This document shows, piece by piece, positions 8,914 to 20,283 of a stretch of DNA of 64,000 bases. The number at the start of each line of letters is the position of its first letter. Position 1 is the first letter of the stretch. Under the pieces are notes generated by a model, which was not told the DNA's origin, made no database searches, and was given only the letters and a program-made list of their open reading frames with translations. Origin of the DNA: Harmothoe impar (Eukaryota > Annelida > Polychaeta > Phyllodocida > Polynoidae); contig OX381721.1 in the NCBI GenBank assembly GCA_947462335.1, positions 34,336,303-34,400,302 on the forward strand, written 5' to 3'. The position numbers and the translations under genes are program-made.

Positions 8914-9299
8914 CCCCAAGGATGGCGGTATGTGTACAGAGAGGTATTCAGCTCTAGTGACGCCACCGTTTGTAACTGAATGCACCAAAGCTGCCCCGCC
9001 TCCCACCCCAAAAAGCAGCCAAGTGCCTTACCCCGTCCAAATCCTATAGCGACAGATGGCGCCACTTGCAAGAGATATCTCTCTGTACGTGTACTGCCAT
9101 CTTCATCCACCGGCTGACGATATATAACTATCCATACTTTTATTCACAAGAACATTGCAGAGTGACAATTAGTCTTTGAAATCAAACAGGCTCATCAATG
9201 GATATTTCATGTATTTTCCCCCTTTTATATATAGCATCATTGAAGGTGTATGTAAATTATAATATCAGATGTGTCAATAAAGGTACTTCAAAAACGTTG

Positions 9300-9842
9300 A
9301 TTCAAGACTGTGTTAGTAGAGTGATGCCACCACCGCAAACTTGAACCTCCCAGAGACTGACTTGGCCCCACCCCTCCCGCTCAGAATGCGCCCCTCCCAC
9401 CCCTCCCGCCCCCAGTAGGCAGTAGCCAACCAGCACCCAGGGGAGGAGACGGTAGGGGGAGACACTGTCCGTGTGTAGTACCATCCAGCAGTCGGCAGGT
9501 GCACCCCTTACTATACACCTACAGCACCTACCACGGTGAGGATCCTACCCCAGTCCCACACAGCAGTCCTACCAGGAGGATACCCCACCACTCACCCACA
9601 CCCACCTCACATCAATTACTGTCCACATCAGCGCCATCCCGGCACTATTTGACGACATTCCGGCACCACCGCAGGAGGTCGGATCAGACCAATAGACACA
9701 GCTCAAGCCACTTGGTGGTGGATTTTAGTGCTGCTGATTTGGGAAGTTTTTATTTGGACTAAATCTACACTGGTCAGAAGGAGTGGAGGGATAGAAAGAG
9801 GGAGAGGCAGATAGAGAAAGACTTCTACAATCTTTCCAACCC
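9300..9842 (+). other. Possible non-coding first exon with consensus splice donor
   Basis: A C-rich, repeat-free stretch ends in CCCAGGTAAGTG, a perfect CAG|GTAAGT donor at 9842/9843. An 87-codon frame (9499-9762) lies inside but is His/Pro/Ser-rich and unlike any family I know, so an untranslated exon is as likely. No matching acceptor could be assigned. Confidence 0.25.
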
Positions 9843-9849
9843 AGGTAAG

Positions 9850-11119
9850 TGATTTTTTTTTATTGAATACAGTTTTGTCTATCAAAATCACGGCATTGCT
9901 ATTTTATGAAGAACATATAGATCCAGGAGTTGATCTGGAGGCGGGCGGGGTACAGTGGGCCCAGGGCCGAAACTTTGGAAAGGAACTCAACTATTATGTA
10001 GAATTTAGCTGTACCCTCTATTTTATTTTCCAATCGGATTATCCCCACCCTTTCAAACCCCATGTGTCCTATGGCCCATCACAGGACACTCCCCATGTTC
10101 CAAGACTCAGCTATTTACAACGCAGTAACAATGGCGGCTGCTGATCTATAAAGTCCCCAATGGAGGAACATTGGCAAACTACACTGTTAGTTTATTGATT
10201 ACCTGGTCTATAGCTTTAAGGGGCATCCTGTAGTATGGGCAGTTGACAGCCTGGGAGGGGGAGACAGGGGTGGGGGCTACTGGGGGCTACTGGGGTCCCT
10301 GGAGGAAGGGGCTTGCGGCTATTTATACAGGCCATACAGGGGTAATCCCGAAAATCGCCCTTGGATCAGTATCAATGGGGGCAATGAAAGGGGAGAGTGT
10401 TTTGATACAGTGGACTAGTGGGTGATAGTATATAGGGATGGGTCTATCTGTACATATATATCTCAGGGGATCTTATTCTTAAAGGGGCCGTGGTGGTGTG
10501 GTTTGGGTATTGGGAATGAGAGTCGGAAGACGGTGAGTTCAAGTTGGACCAAGTTGTTTGTATGTTTGGTCGGGCTTTCCAATATAGCCGTAATAAACTC
10601 GGTTTAGTGGCTAACCATCTTAGGGATAGCGTTAGCTACTAAACATGTATGTTGAAAGTAAAATACTGAAGCAATATGGTCAGACACATTTGATAACGTT
10701 TACAAACCAGCTCATGTGGAGATGACTCCAGCAAATGTACATCAATTTCGGAATACTACAAGTAAAGACCCTCCGCCCCCACCCCTTATAATATATATTT
10801 CTAATTTGAATTTGATATCTTTGATATCTGCCATCGATGGCATGCAGGCGATTTGGTGGGTAACAGGGCGATATTAAATAGGATTTACCAACATTAATGA
10901 GAACGTACAAAATCAGTCCGCAATTCAGTTTGGTTTACTTTAGGAAGAGGGGCAGGCAAGCACGGGGGATAGACTCCATCTGAGAGTTAGGTTGTATTTT
11001 AGTTAGAGCCAGGCTGACTCCAAACCAGAGTCCAGCTGACTTGCAGAAGGGAGTCTCGCTGGTGGTATGGCTGACTCTGCCTTTGACCCCCCCCCCCCCT
11101 CTGATTTCTGTAGAGTATG
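9850..11119. other. Region without recognisable genes
   Basis: Mixed-composition DNA with a C-run at 11089-11099. Frames of 60-93 codons show no domain pattern. No MITE ends were recognised. Confidence 0.5.
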
Positions 11120-11420
11120 CACAGAGAAAAGAAGCAGCGTCGAAAGGGAGTCCAGGTTGCCTCCAGAATGACTCCTCTCTCTACGGGAGTCCAGGTCGCC
11201 TAAGGGGACCTAGGTGACTCTCTGGCTGACCTAAGGGTGTCACCTGGGAAAGTCATATAGCTCTCTGGGTAATATGACTCCCACTATGACTCCCCCATGT
11301 TGCTCCCTTATGTCCGGCAGAGAGTCACCTAGGTTCCCTTAGGCGACCTGGACTCTCCATAAGAGGGGAGTCATTCTGGAGGCAACCTGGACTCCCTTTT
11401 GACGCTGTTTCTTCTCTGTG
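11120..11420. mobile_element. Family B MITE, full-length
   Basis: Ends GCACAGAGAAAAGAAGCAGC and GCTGTTTCTTCTCTGTG. The centre TATAGCTCTCTGGGTAATA matches the other copies. Arms differ by scattered substitutions. Confidence 0.9.
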
Positions 11421-12290
11421 TGTGGACAGTCCAAAGTCTTTGAAAGTTGGGCCAAGTTCACTATATTACACAGGAATAGTTTCCCATTGAAGGGTCCGAT
11501 ACACCCTTACAAGGCGATAAAGATACCTGGCGTGAGTAATTGAACACAATAACTCCACTTGGTCTTGGAGAGATCTCATGTGTTTAGAATTGACTCATTT
11601 TTGCCTCTCTTAATTATGACGTGAGTGAGAAGATTCAGAAGGAGTAATTCACACTTTATCATCCAGCTCCACTTAATGAGGTCATTGACATAGGAAAAGG
11701 GGGCTCAGAAACTACGTTATGTATAACAGCTAATGCTTAAAGTTGGTTGGAGAGCCTCCCCCCCCCCCTCTCCTCCTCCCCCAATTGAAGATTTACCTCT
11801 TACGCCTCTGATGGTCTGGAGTACCAGTCTTCGCTTATTGCCGACTATGACTTAAGGACACCAAGCCTTGGGCCTTTAGGAAATGGAAGCACTTAGCTCT
11901 CTGCCTTAAATGATCTATTACTTCAATTGATGCAATATCTCACTTTCGTCTCCAGCATATCTGAAACAATACAACCGCTATATACAGAGATAAAAGTGAG
12001 AAATCTTTAAAACTACAATTCCTCCCGAGCCCTGAAACTTTTATAGACTTGTCCCTGAGTCCGGAACCCAGCCTACCTCTACACAGAAAATCTAAATGCC
12101 GCGGCCCTCAGTATGCAGTGGCTATCCCAGGTTAGTCATAGGGACATTGGTCAGGCATGACCAAGGGCTATTCACGAATAACTAGGGCATAACAACATAT
12201 ATGCCTAATGCCTTACTCAAAAGGACTTTGCATAATACTCATTGAAATAGAGAAGACTAAGGTGAGTTGGTCAGTACTGACTGGCCTGAC
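11421..12290. other. Region without recognisable genes
   Basis: No long frames and no recognised repeat ends apart from a C-run at ~11760. Confidence 0.5.
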
Positions 12291-12410
12291 AGTATTGACT
12301 AATCTAGGTTGATTGTATAGGGAGCCAACAAATGGCCAACTTGGTTAGGCTATAGTGGCTGGGAGATTGGTCGTATAGGGTGCCAAAGAATAGCAGTGTA
12401 GGTACCTGCC
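12290..12410. mobile_element. Family K remnant
   Basis: Shares TATAGGGAGCCAA, CTAGGTTG and GGTCGTATAGGG blocks in inverted arrangement with the intact family K element at 54202-54562. The ends are lost. Confidence 0.5.
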
Positions 12411-12578
12411 TCTTGGGGATAGCCTTGTAAGTTGTACAGAACTTTGGCAGGAAATTCTGCCAGCTGGACTCCCTTCAGAGTCCGGCATGGCTACATTCTT
12501 TCAGCCACGGAAGCAAATCAGGCCAGACTAAGTGCTGGCCTGGCAATGCGAGGCTCTCCGCTCAGAGTCAGTTAATGT

Positions 12579-12918
12579 TGAATACCGTATTTGACGTAAT
12601 AAGCGCCCTGGGCGCTTAAAAAAGATATTTCGAGTGCAAAAATGGACTTCCAATATCCATTCTGATAAGCGCCCCCAGTGGCTGTCTAATACTGAATACT
12701 GGCCCACCTCAGTGCCCTTTAAAAGGCCTCTACACACCCTATGCGTAAACACTTGGCTTGGTCTTAACACCTGCACAGGTGTGAAGTGCTCCATGTCACA
12801 CAAAATTGTAAAAACTATAACAAAATCGAAGGTGCAAATTGACAGAGACTGAGAATTATCTGAAAAAGAGGGGGCACGCTTATTAGGGGGAGGGCACTTA
12901 TTAGGTTGAATACGGTAT
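12579..12918. mobile_element. MITE with AATACCGTATTTGACGTAATAAGCGCC ends
   Basis: Inverted ends beginning GTTGAATACCGTATT / AATACGGTAT..., with internal AAGCGCCC / GGGCAC..TTATTAG motifs. The 131-codon minus frame and 72-codon plus frame across it are artefacts of the element. Confidence 0.8.
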
Positions 12919-12984
12919 GCCAAGTATTATATACAATGGTCATATCGTTGAACTCCCAGGAAGCCTTGCTACACTGACAGTGTT

Positions 12985-13225
12985 TGCGAAAACATTTTCA
13001 TCCCACATGACATTCGGTCCAGCAAAGTTGCAAACATTATAACTGTAATCATTTATGACCAAATCAGGATAGATACACTATACATAATACACAGTTTATT
13101 GACAAAACATTTTAGCATGAGAAAAGAATTTATTTAGTTCAGAAAAGCCTAACATGCGACTGGACATTCAGTCCTGCTACACCTGTGAATCTGCTGGACC
13201 GGTGGCATTTTAGGATGACATTGTC
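12985..13225 (+). repeat. Dispersed repeat O, copy 1
   Basis: Contains GACATTCGGTCC, TAATCATTTATGACCAAAT, TAGTTCAGAAAAGCCTAACA and GACTGGACATTCAGTCC in the same order and orientation as 63710-64000. Neither copy shows terminal inverted repeats, so it could be a fragment of a longer element. Confidence 0.7.
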
Positions 13226-13412
13226 GCTGTCCTGCATGATTTCCGAATACTGCACTGGTCCGTAAGAGGTCTTTATGACTATTACCAGGTTTCATTAACC
13301 ACAGGATATTGACACCGTGCCTTTTTACACAGACTAGTTATGGGGACAAGTGGATCCTGCTTCGGACGTTGTAACCCCGACTGAGTCGCCCCAGGAGGGG
13401 TAGTAAGAAAGA

Positions 13413-13819
13413 TTAACCCTTTAAGGGAGGCATAGTACTTTAATGCAACTTACCATTTGCTGTCATGATGTATGGATGCATCCATGGCCAGTAACTCACC
13501 AGGGCTGTATTACAGCATAATGCCGACCCTTAGGGGTTCATTTCTTTTACTAAGGCCCATTTTCCATTGGCCGATTTGGGAGTGCTATCCGTCGGAATAC
13601 TCACAACACCTACAGATCATGGCCGAATATTGTCGCCCATGTTGGCCGATTGACCTGTCTGCCGATTGCCTGCCGATCATCTCCAAATTGGCTAATGGAA
13701 AATGACCCATACTGTATGAATGCAGTCCTAATTAATTAATTCGCCAAGACCGCATCTATGCATCATTATATGATATGTTGTAAAGCGCATTAAAGTACTA
13801 GGCCGTCCTTAAAGGGTTA
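13413..13819. mobile_element. Family A MITE with family E inserted
   Basis: TTAACCCTTTAAGGGAGGC left end and CCTTAAAGGGTTA right end. The normal ~230-bp body is split by the family E element, giving the order A then E. Confidence 0.85.
13553..13708. mobile_element. Family E MITE
   Basis: Ends GGCCCATTTTCCATTGGCCG and GGCTAATGGAAAATGACCC are inverted repeats, with internal GCCGATTG repeats. Nested in family A. Confidence 0.8.
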
Positions 13820-14629
13820 GAAAAGTAAAATGTGCATAGAAGAGAGATAAAAATAGAAAGCAGGGGAAAAGTAAACACACACAATATATAATAAAAGTAA
13901 ACATAAACATATCCTTATTGACACATAGCTCATCCCTCTAAAAGGTGATCTAGATAGAAACCTACATCTCAAAGCAAGTATATAAAAAGTAAATATAAAA
14001 TATTTTTATTGACTTGACATCCATAGCTTTGAAAGGGCGATCCCTACAGAAACCTAAATGTGTTGACCTATAGTGACCACAATATTTACTATTGATTTAG
14101 TAACCTGATCGTACCATATCAGCACAATGTACTACCTGCTCATCTCAGCATGTATAGGACATACAGACCATGTCATATGCAATAAATGTTAAACCAACGT
14201 TTGGATTATGTCAGGAGGTTGATAATCGGACAACATAATGCGAAATTACAACATTGCGTTAAAATTACTGTGGTTGATTTGAAACAGGTATGAAACCATG
14301 TTGCAACATAAATAACCATGTTTTATGACTGTGGTATTGCCACAATCTTCAATCAACTCTCTTATCTGACCATTGTTTTCACGTTTAGAAAAGTTTTATC
14401 TTAACATCATTGCATTGAAAATTAAGCTCCAACACAGGTTCCAGGCTATAAAAACATTGTTCCGGCGTTTCCAACATTGGTAACAACGTTGTTTTAACAT
14501 CATTGTGTGTGAAGGCCCGCTGTGGTTGGGGTGCTGAGAGACCTAGTGAAGCCACACCACCGTCAACGTTCTGTGAGCATTACCATCTCCACAAGAGCTG
14601 CATAGTGTGTTGATACACAATGCACAAAT
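13820..14629. other. A/T-rich region without recognisable genes
   Basis: Degenerate repeats of TAAACATA...TATTGACA (two blocks at ~13880-13930 and 13980-14020) and AACGTTG/CAACATTG motifs. No coding signal. Confidence 0.5.
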
Positions 14630-14803
14630 GCTCGCTAGCACTGCATTCATGCATCATGCCGACCCTACAATAGCGTATCAACCCCACAGGATCAGCTTAG
14701 TGCATTAATGTAGAACTGACGATATGGCGAGTTACTCGCCAGGGCAGCATTCATGTATTACAATGACAAAGCACATTAAAGCACAATGCGGCCCTTAAAG
14801 GGT
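14630..14803. mobile_element. Family A, right part
   Basis: Retains the hairpin ATGGCGAGTTACTCGCCAGG and the CTTAAAGGGT right end. The left end is not recognisable. Confidence 0.6.
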
Positions 14804-14837
14804 CAGCTTCTCCACAAGGTTCAGACCTCCACATGTA

Positions 14838-15095
14838 CACTGAAAAAGTAAACTTGTCTCCAGACTCGTCTATGTGACTATCATAAAATAAACGAGTCAA
14901 AAGTTGTCTAACCTATCAGGTTACCATCCCACAAATAGAATCTGGAGCTGGCAGATGTCGGGTATTGGGCTGGCCAAGTGGGTCTGCTATCTCCAGCTAA
15001 AAGACCCACTTCCTTGTCACTTTGACTAGTTTTTGACTCGTTTATTTTATGATCCCAACTTTGAAGAGTCTGGAGACAAGTTCACTTTTTGAGTG
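14838..15095. mobile_element. Family C MITE, complete, TA target duplication
   Basis: Inverted ends CACTGAAAAAGTAAACTTGT / ACAAGTTCACTTTTTGAGTG flanked by TA on both sides (Tc1/mariner-type target). Inner inverted motif GAAGACCCACTTCC / AAGTGGGTCT. No frame. Confidence 0.88.
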
Positions 15096-15364
15096 TAGCT
15101 TAAAGTGACGTGCCCCGAACACTTAGACAGAGGCATAAAAAGGTAGCCACGTGATTGCACCAGGAGGGTTATGGGGAGATGCTACTAAAGGTTTATCTAG
15201 GAAGGGTGAAGAGGAGAAGACCATTGACCGTTTGGATATTAGCTGTTTTATCGCTCTACATCCTGGGCAATAGTCTCCTAAAATGAGGACGTATACTTTG
15301 AATGGCGGCCGAAGTTGTGATCTTAAAGATCTATGGATTAAAGCCCAATGCTTACAAATAACTT

Positions 15365-15597
15365 CACAGAGAAATGAAACAATTTCATAAGGGAGTTCAG
15401 GTTGCCTTTAGAATGATAGCCTCCCCAGTTGCCTAGGGGAGCCTAAGTGACGTGACTGACCTAAGGAGTTACCTAAGGGGAGTCACCTTGCTCCCTGGCT
15501 CACCTAAGGGAGTCACGTGTCAACCTGGGCTCCCTGAAGAGGGAGTCATTTTGGAAGCAACCTGGACTCCCTTTTGACGCTGTTTCTCTTCTCTGTG
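15365..15597. mobile_element. Family B MITE, shortened
   Basis: CACAGAGAAATGAAACAA and TTTCTCTTCTCTGTG ends. The central palindrome is eroded compared with the 6.7-kb copy. Confidence 0.85.
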
Positions 15598-15784
15598 TTA
15601 CCTTCTAATACTTTGCCTAACGATGGCAGTAGACTATTACAGGTCCAAACCTGATAGGAATGTCTGACCTAAATCTATCAATAAATCGTGGTTAATAAAT
15701 GTTACCAGAATGCTAGCTCATATCACTTACACTGCTGCCCTACCTTGACTGAAGGTGGAGCTCTCACCTCCAACTCCAAGGCTC

Positions 15785-15959
15785 CAGGGGTCTCTTTCAG
15801 AACAACTGCCATATCTGCCAGGGGCACAAATTTTGGGTTTGACGATAATTAAAGTGTTTCAGAATAGATAATATGCATTGATTTGCCGCTGTTGGGAGCT
15901 GTCGCCAAAATATTTGACAGCCCGGCATATACGCCAGTTGTTCTAAAAGAGACCCCTGG
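15785..15959. mobile_element. Family D MITE, short copy
   Basis: CAGGGGTCTCTTTCAGAACA left end and TGTTCTAAAAGAGACCCCTG right end. CAGGG termini are hAT-like; the 8-bp target duplication expected of hAT elements is not visible. Confidence 0.8.
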
Positions 15960-16288
15960 GGCCCGATTCAGAATGACTGCCATATCTGCTGGGTAAAAAG
16001 TGACGAGAAATTTATGGTTTCACGGTGATGATGAGGTAAATCGTCAAAAGTATTTCACAATATGTATAATCCTCAGAAGTATGGAGTCAACAGGTTGGCC
16101 GATCATCATTATAGAGAAATTACAATACATCTTGTGCAATACCCAATGAATTGATATTGATGACCACTTGGTATCCATTCATTTGCCGCTGCCGAGTGCT
16201 CTCGTAGACTGGAAATTTCACAATCTGCAACATTTTTGACGATTTAAAAATATTACGGATTCGGCACTCATTCTGGATCAGGCCCCAG
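15955..16288. mobile_element. Family D MITE, adjacent diverged copy
   Basis: CCTGGGGCCCGATTCAGAAT left end and ATTCTGGATCAGGCCCCAG right end, overlapping the last bases of the previous copy. The inside carries TTGACGATTT and TTGCCGCTGCCG motifs typical of D. Confidence 0.7.
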
Positions 16289-16782
16289 AGGTGTAGTTCA
16301 CTCAGCCCGTTGGCCGTCAGAGGAGGTAGATCTATAGCACTGAGTGTCTGACATAGGTGTCTAAACAGATTGGAAAACCAGTGCGGATGAGGTGGATGTA
16401 GTAGTTGAGGATTCAACCCCCAGGTGTTCCCGATAGTTAGAAGTACTGTACGGTGGCCATATGGGTACTAGTGGATGTTCTCTACGAATTGGTGATACTA
16501 GTGCGTTGATTTTACCTCCATGTGTAGCACGTTTCATGAAACTTTCATTGAAAGCTCACCTGAAATATGTACCCGGTGTAAAGGCCAAGGTCGTTAGGGG
16601 GTGGGACCTAGGGAGTGGAGATTATTTAGAAAGTGGGATGGTTAGGGGGAGGGTAGATAAGGGGGACATGGGGATGTTTCTACATATTTCCTGTTGTTAT
16701 ACATTTCAATATATCAGTTTAAATATAGAATTGTACGACAAAATGGCGGCCTGCGTATGGTAACCACTTATATGTGGGGCAA
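16289..16782. other. Region without recognisable genes
   Basis: A 100-codon plus frame (16461-16763) has unbiased composition, no domain pattern and no upstream splice signal I would trust. Nothing else seen. Confidence 0.45.
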
Positions 16783-16879
16783 AAGCCATTTTCCATGACT
16801 CTACCTGCCGATTGCCTGCCGATTGGACCATCTATCAGCAGACACTTCCTTCAAATCGGCTGATGGAAAATGACCCTTA
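16783..16879. mobile_element. Family E MITE, short
   Basis: AAGCCATTTTCCATGAC left end and GGCTGATGGAAAATGACCCT right end, with the CTGCCGATTGCC interior. Confidence 0.7.
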
Positions 16880-17094
16880 AGAGTGCTGCATTGGGCATTG
16901 TTAACGCCAGAGTAGGAGGGTACATAGGGCCCCACTTCAGAAGGCACACCTGAGCAGGCGGCCATGCAGATAGGGTGCTTGATGCAGTAACGTAGAGCCA
17001 TCCCTTCTGCTTGGCTGCTCACCCTATGTTAAGTGTTTTCCCATTCCCCAACCCACTATAGAACGTGGGTAAACTTCCGGAGGGCTCACTGACT

Positions 17095-17400
17095 CTTTGA
17101 AGGTAGATAGCAACCGTCGCCCTACCGCCCCTCTTCTCAGAGATTGGGAAATTGACCGCCCTACTCTTCAGAGGTTGGGAGGTTTGACTGCCCCACTTTA
17201 CAGTGAGCCATTACAGGATTAGGTCTCTTTGAATGTTTTACAAATTCATTTTTATACATCCATTTCAGCAAGAAAACGTGCTCAAATTAATGATATGATT
17301 TTAACTGCCCTACTTATCAGGGCCTTGATGACATCTGCCCGCTTCCCTTTTGAGGATCTAATGGGAATTCACCGCTACCACTTTTCAGAGTCATGCTGCA
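17095..17400 (-). mobile_element. Repeat Q, copy 1
   Basis: Reverse-complement match to 34128-34372: both carry CCGCCC(T/C)AC...TCAGAG blocks at intervals, and the stretch ATCAGGGCCTTGATGACATC. Repeated ACCGCCC/CTGCCC units suggest a tandem internal structure. Confidence 0.75.
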
Positions 17401-17441
17401 CTGGTTAACCAATACATGGCAGAGTGCCCCCCCTCCCCCAG

Positions 17442-17621
17442 GTAAACCCATTGCGGTTTGATGTACGTGTGTGTTGTAGGCCTGGGGTCGAGGTGAAACC
17501 CATCTTTTTGTGGGTCTCTCCCCATCCCCTATTTCCTCATAAATATGTCAGGGGTACTTTAGGCAGGGATATCTTGACATCAGAATTGAGGAAAGGGAGG
17601 AGAGTTAGATTGACTTCTTAA
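17442..17621 (+). CDS. Possible terminal exon (59 codons) with poly(A) signal
   Basis: A polypyrimidine tract plus CCCCCAG acceptor (AG at 17440-17441) opens a frame that runs in phase 0 to a TAA at 17619-17621. AATAAA follows at 17646-17651. The peptide is ordinary in composition, with basic and hydrophobic segments (PGVEVKPIFLWVSP; LRKGRRVRLTS), unlike the low-complexity frames elsewhere. I do not recognise it. It sits directly after repeat Q and no upstream coding exon could be linked. Confidence 0.28.
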   Translation, partial: VNPLRFDVRVCCRPGVEVKPIFLWVSPHPLFPHKYVRGTLGRDILTSELRKGRRVRLTS

Positions 17622-17651
17622 CCAGCCGTGTTTGCCCAGTGAGGAAATAAA

Positions 17652-17990
17652 AGAGTGCGTCTCTGACAAGATTCTCATCTCATTTTAAACTTTATTTAAA
17701 CGAAAAGATAGAACAAAAATTGAATAGAATACTAAATAAGTAAAGTAATGCAATGAGCTCAGCCTAGTCTCAGTGAGTAGAAAAAACTAACCATGTATTT
17801 TTGCTGAGAGAGTCTTAGATTTGTGATAAGCGATCATTGTGCACTAGACTGAACTTGCAATGACATAGTAGACCATTCTTGAATAGTGAATATGCCCTGC
17901 TTCTTTCTGTGAAAAACTAATTGAAAAGATTGCCATCTCGCCAGTTGCGTCACAGAAACCCATCATGTTTGATATCTTAAACCAATTATA
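17652..17990. other. A/T-rich region without recognisable genes
   Basis: No frame over 60 codons and no repeat ends recognised. Confidence 0.5.
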
Positions 17991-17992
17991 CA

Positions 17993-18165
17993 CTTTAAAA
18001 AGTTGATTGCCATTTTTGTAGGTGTATGTACTATTATAGGTGTAGAGTTTATTGTAGGTAAACAGTAGAATCTACTGTAAATCTACAGTAGATTCTACTG
18101 TAAATCCATTCTACAGTAGATTTTACTGTAGATCTACAGTAGATTCTACTGTGTACATACACTAA
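17993..18165. mobile_element. Family J MITE
   Basis: Left part AAAAGTTGATTGCCATTTTTG leads into a palindromic core of ACAGTAGATTCTACTGTA units repeated four times. The same left motif occurs inverted at 58803-58840. Confidence 0.75.
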
Positions 18166-18383
18166 CTATTTACATAGTATGTGGCAACTCGACAGAAGGC
18201 AACTCGTCTAATAAGATTAAAGTAGTTGTGTACTTCTCTCCAGTTTGAACACATCAATGCTGCAGACAGCTTGTTGGTATAGGTACATCTGTGACTACCC
18301 CCCCCCCCCCCTCCCACACACACACCCTCAATCATAGCTTTCCTGCTCCTTAACCTCTTACCCTTAGATACCGTCAATGCTGA

Positions 18384-18627
18384 AACCCCTTATGGACGCC
18401 ATGAGGCCTCCATCAAATAATGTTTCTTTGTCATCATGATGCACCAATGAATTGCAGTCAGGCAACTTAATAGGACTTATATGGGGTGTATCAACCCTGT
18501 ATGGTCAGCATGGTGAGTGCATGAAACACTTATAACACTCCTAATTAGGAGTCACTCACCAGAGACACATGCATGCTTCAGTGTGAGGCACGGGCATTGA
18601 AGCATAATGCTGTCCTTAAAGGGTTAA
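18384..18627. mobile_element. Family A MITE, first of an abutting pair
   Basis: Left end CTTATGGACGCCATGAGGC is diverged; the right end CCTTAAAGGG ends at TTAA 18624-18627. That TTAA is also the left flank of the next copy. Confidence 0.8.
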
Positions 18628-18853
18628 CCCTTTAAGGAGGGTATGGCACCTCACTGCATTATGCCTTTGGTCATCATGATGCATAACTGCAGCCCTGGCG
18701 AGGAAATCGCCAGGGCTCCAGTCATGCATCAGGACGACCCTATGGGGTTCAGACACCCCCGAAGTGTCAGCACAATGCACCAATCCAGGGCTGCATTTGT
18801 GCATCAGGATAACAAATGTCATATTTTAGCAACATTTGTCCTTAGAGGGTTAA
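18624..18853. mobile_element. Family A MITE, second of an abutting pair
   Basis: TTAACCCTTTAAGGAGGG to TTAGAGGGTTAA. Hairpin GCAGCCCTGGCGAGGAAATC..GCCAGGGC is intact. Confidence 0.85.
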
Positions 18854-18978
18854 ACATTCCTCATACGATCTGGAGACAGCAGAGACCTTGGCTAATATTG
18901 GCCAAAGTGAATTGTGTCAACACTAGACGCTGCTGTGTCTCGAGGAATGGACGCCTTACCTCTCAATGTATCAAACTA

Positions 18979-19207
18979 TTAAGGCCCGGTCAGGCTAGTC
19001 GTAGAAATGGGAAAAGTGCGACCCGATTTTCTCTACTACTCCAGAGTCGTGCATGCCAAACTCCTACGATTTTTCAAGTCACACGATTTTGGCCCATTTT
19101 CTAGTTGTAGCTCTATGCTGGACAGCACGATATTTTTCCACGATTTTTAGTTTAGAAAATCGGGTCGCAGTGTTCCTGATATTACGACTAGTCTGACCGG
19201 GCCTTAA
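18979..19207. mobile_element. Family S MITE flanked by TTAA
   Basis: TTAA then GGCCCGGTCAGGCTAGTCGT at the left and the inverse ACGACTAGTCTGACCGGGCC then TTAA at the right. The interior has CGACCCGATTTTCT inverted to AGAAAATCGGGTCG. The right TTAA is shared with the next family A copy. Confidence 0.88.
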
Positions 19208-19765
19208 CCCTATAAAGGCCGGGTACTGCTTTAATGTGCTGTGCCATTTTATGGCATATAGTGCATGAATGTAGCCCTGCACAGAGAAAAGAAACAGCGT
19301 CAAAAGGGAGTCCAGGTTGCCTCTAGAATAACAGCGCCCCCCCCCCCCCTCTCTAGGGGAGCCCAGGTCGCCTGAGGGAGCCTGGGTGACTCTGTGGGTG
19401 ACCAAGAAGAGTCACCTGGGGAGTCATATAGCGCTCTGGGTAATAAGACTCCCCCAGGTGACTCCCTTAGGTCAGCTACAGAATCATCTAGGCCCCCTTA
19501 GGCGACCTGGGCTCCCCTGAAGAGGGGAGTCGTTCTGGAGGCTATCTGGACTCTCTTCTGACGCCGTTTCTTTTCTCTGTGTGGCCATAAAACTCTACTG
19601 ACCACAGCTGCATTTTCCATGCTGACTCTTCGAGAATGTATCAATCCCATGGGTTCGACATGATACATCTATACAGCCCTGGCACGTTTCTTGCCGGGGC
19701 TGCATTCATATATCATGACAACTAAGGGCATGAAATATTAAGGCACGTATGTCACTAAAAGATTA
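19204..19765. mobile_element. Family A MITE with family B inserted
   Basis: TTAACCCTATAAAGGCCGGG start. It is interrupted after GTAGCCCTG by the B element and resumes at GGCCATAAAACTC through hairpin 2 (CTTGCCGGGGCTGCATTCAT). The far end has decayed. Confidence 0.75.
19280..19581. mobile_element. Family B MITE nested in family A
   Basis: CACAGAGAAAAGAAACAGCG to CGTTTCTTTTCTCTGTG. Includes a C-run at 19337. Younger than the A copy it splits. Confidence 0.9.
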
Positions 19766-19981
19766 CATTTGTCATCATGACGCACCAATACAGCCGCGGC
19801 GAGTAACTTTGCCAGTACTGCATCGGTGCATCATGCCCATCCTTTGGGAGTGTCTCAACCTCAGAAATAGGCATGATGCTTGAATGTAGCACGTGCGAGT
19901 TACTCACCAGGGCAGCATTCATGCATCATGACCACCAAGGGCATGATGCATTAAGGCATCATGCCGCCCTTAAAGAGTTAA
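19756..19981. mobile_element. Family A MITE
   Basis: Left end CACTAAAAGATTACATTTGT is diverged; the right end CCTTAAAGAGTTAA is clear. Both hairpins are present. Confidence 0.75.
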
Positions 19982-20283
19982 AGTGCTATAAAGCCATACT
20001 CTGGTTATTAAGCCGCTATCTATCACCCTACATATACACACTCACTGAGTACTTACCTATTGATGGTCTGGAAACATCCATCAACCCGGCTACCGCCATG
20101 TATTGGCACGGGCAGTCTCTGCTCTGAATGGTTCTTAGAATGAAAGTATCTTTATAGAAGCTCGGAGACAGCGAAAGGTACACAGTGGGTTCATGCATGA
20201 CTCTAGATCCCTTTAAAGAATCCTTAGATTGCAAGAGATTCTGGCTATGCTGAACCCTCTCTCTTTCTCTCTTTCAAGTATCC
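19982..20283. other. Short region without recognisable genes
   Basis: Two short opposing frames only (84 and 68 codons) with no domain pattern. Confidence 0.4.

Noticed and set aside
12528..12923. 131-codon minus frame
   Set aside because: Runs across a MITE from terminus to terminus; no domain pattern.
5010..16760. ATGGCGGC motifs as gene starts (5012, 10132, 15302, 16743)
   Set aside because: Each leads to a very short frame. The motif is mildly over-represented but without splice or promoter support.
16461..16763. 100-codon plus frame
   Set aside because: Neutral composition but no recognisable motif, splice site or poly(A) signal.
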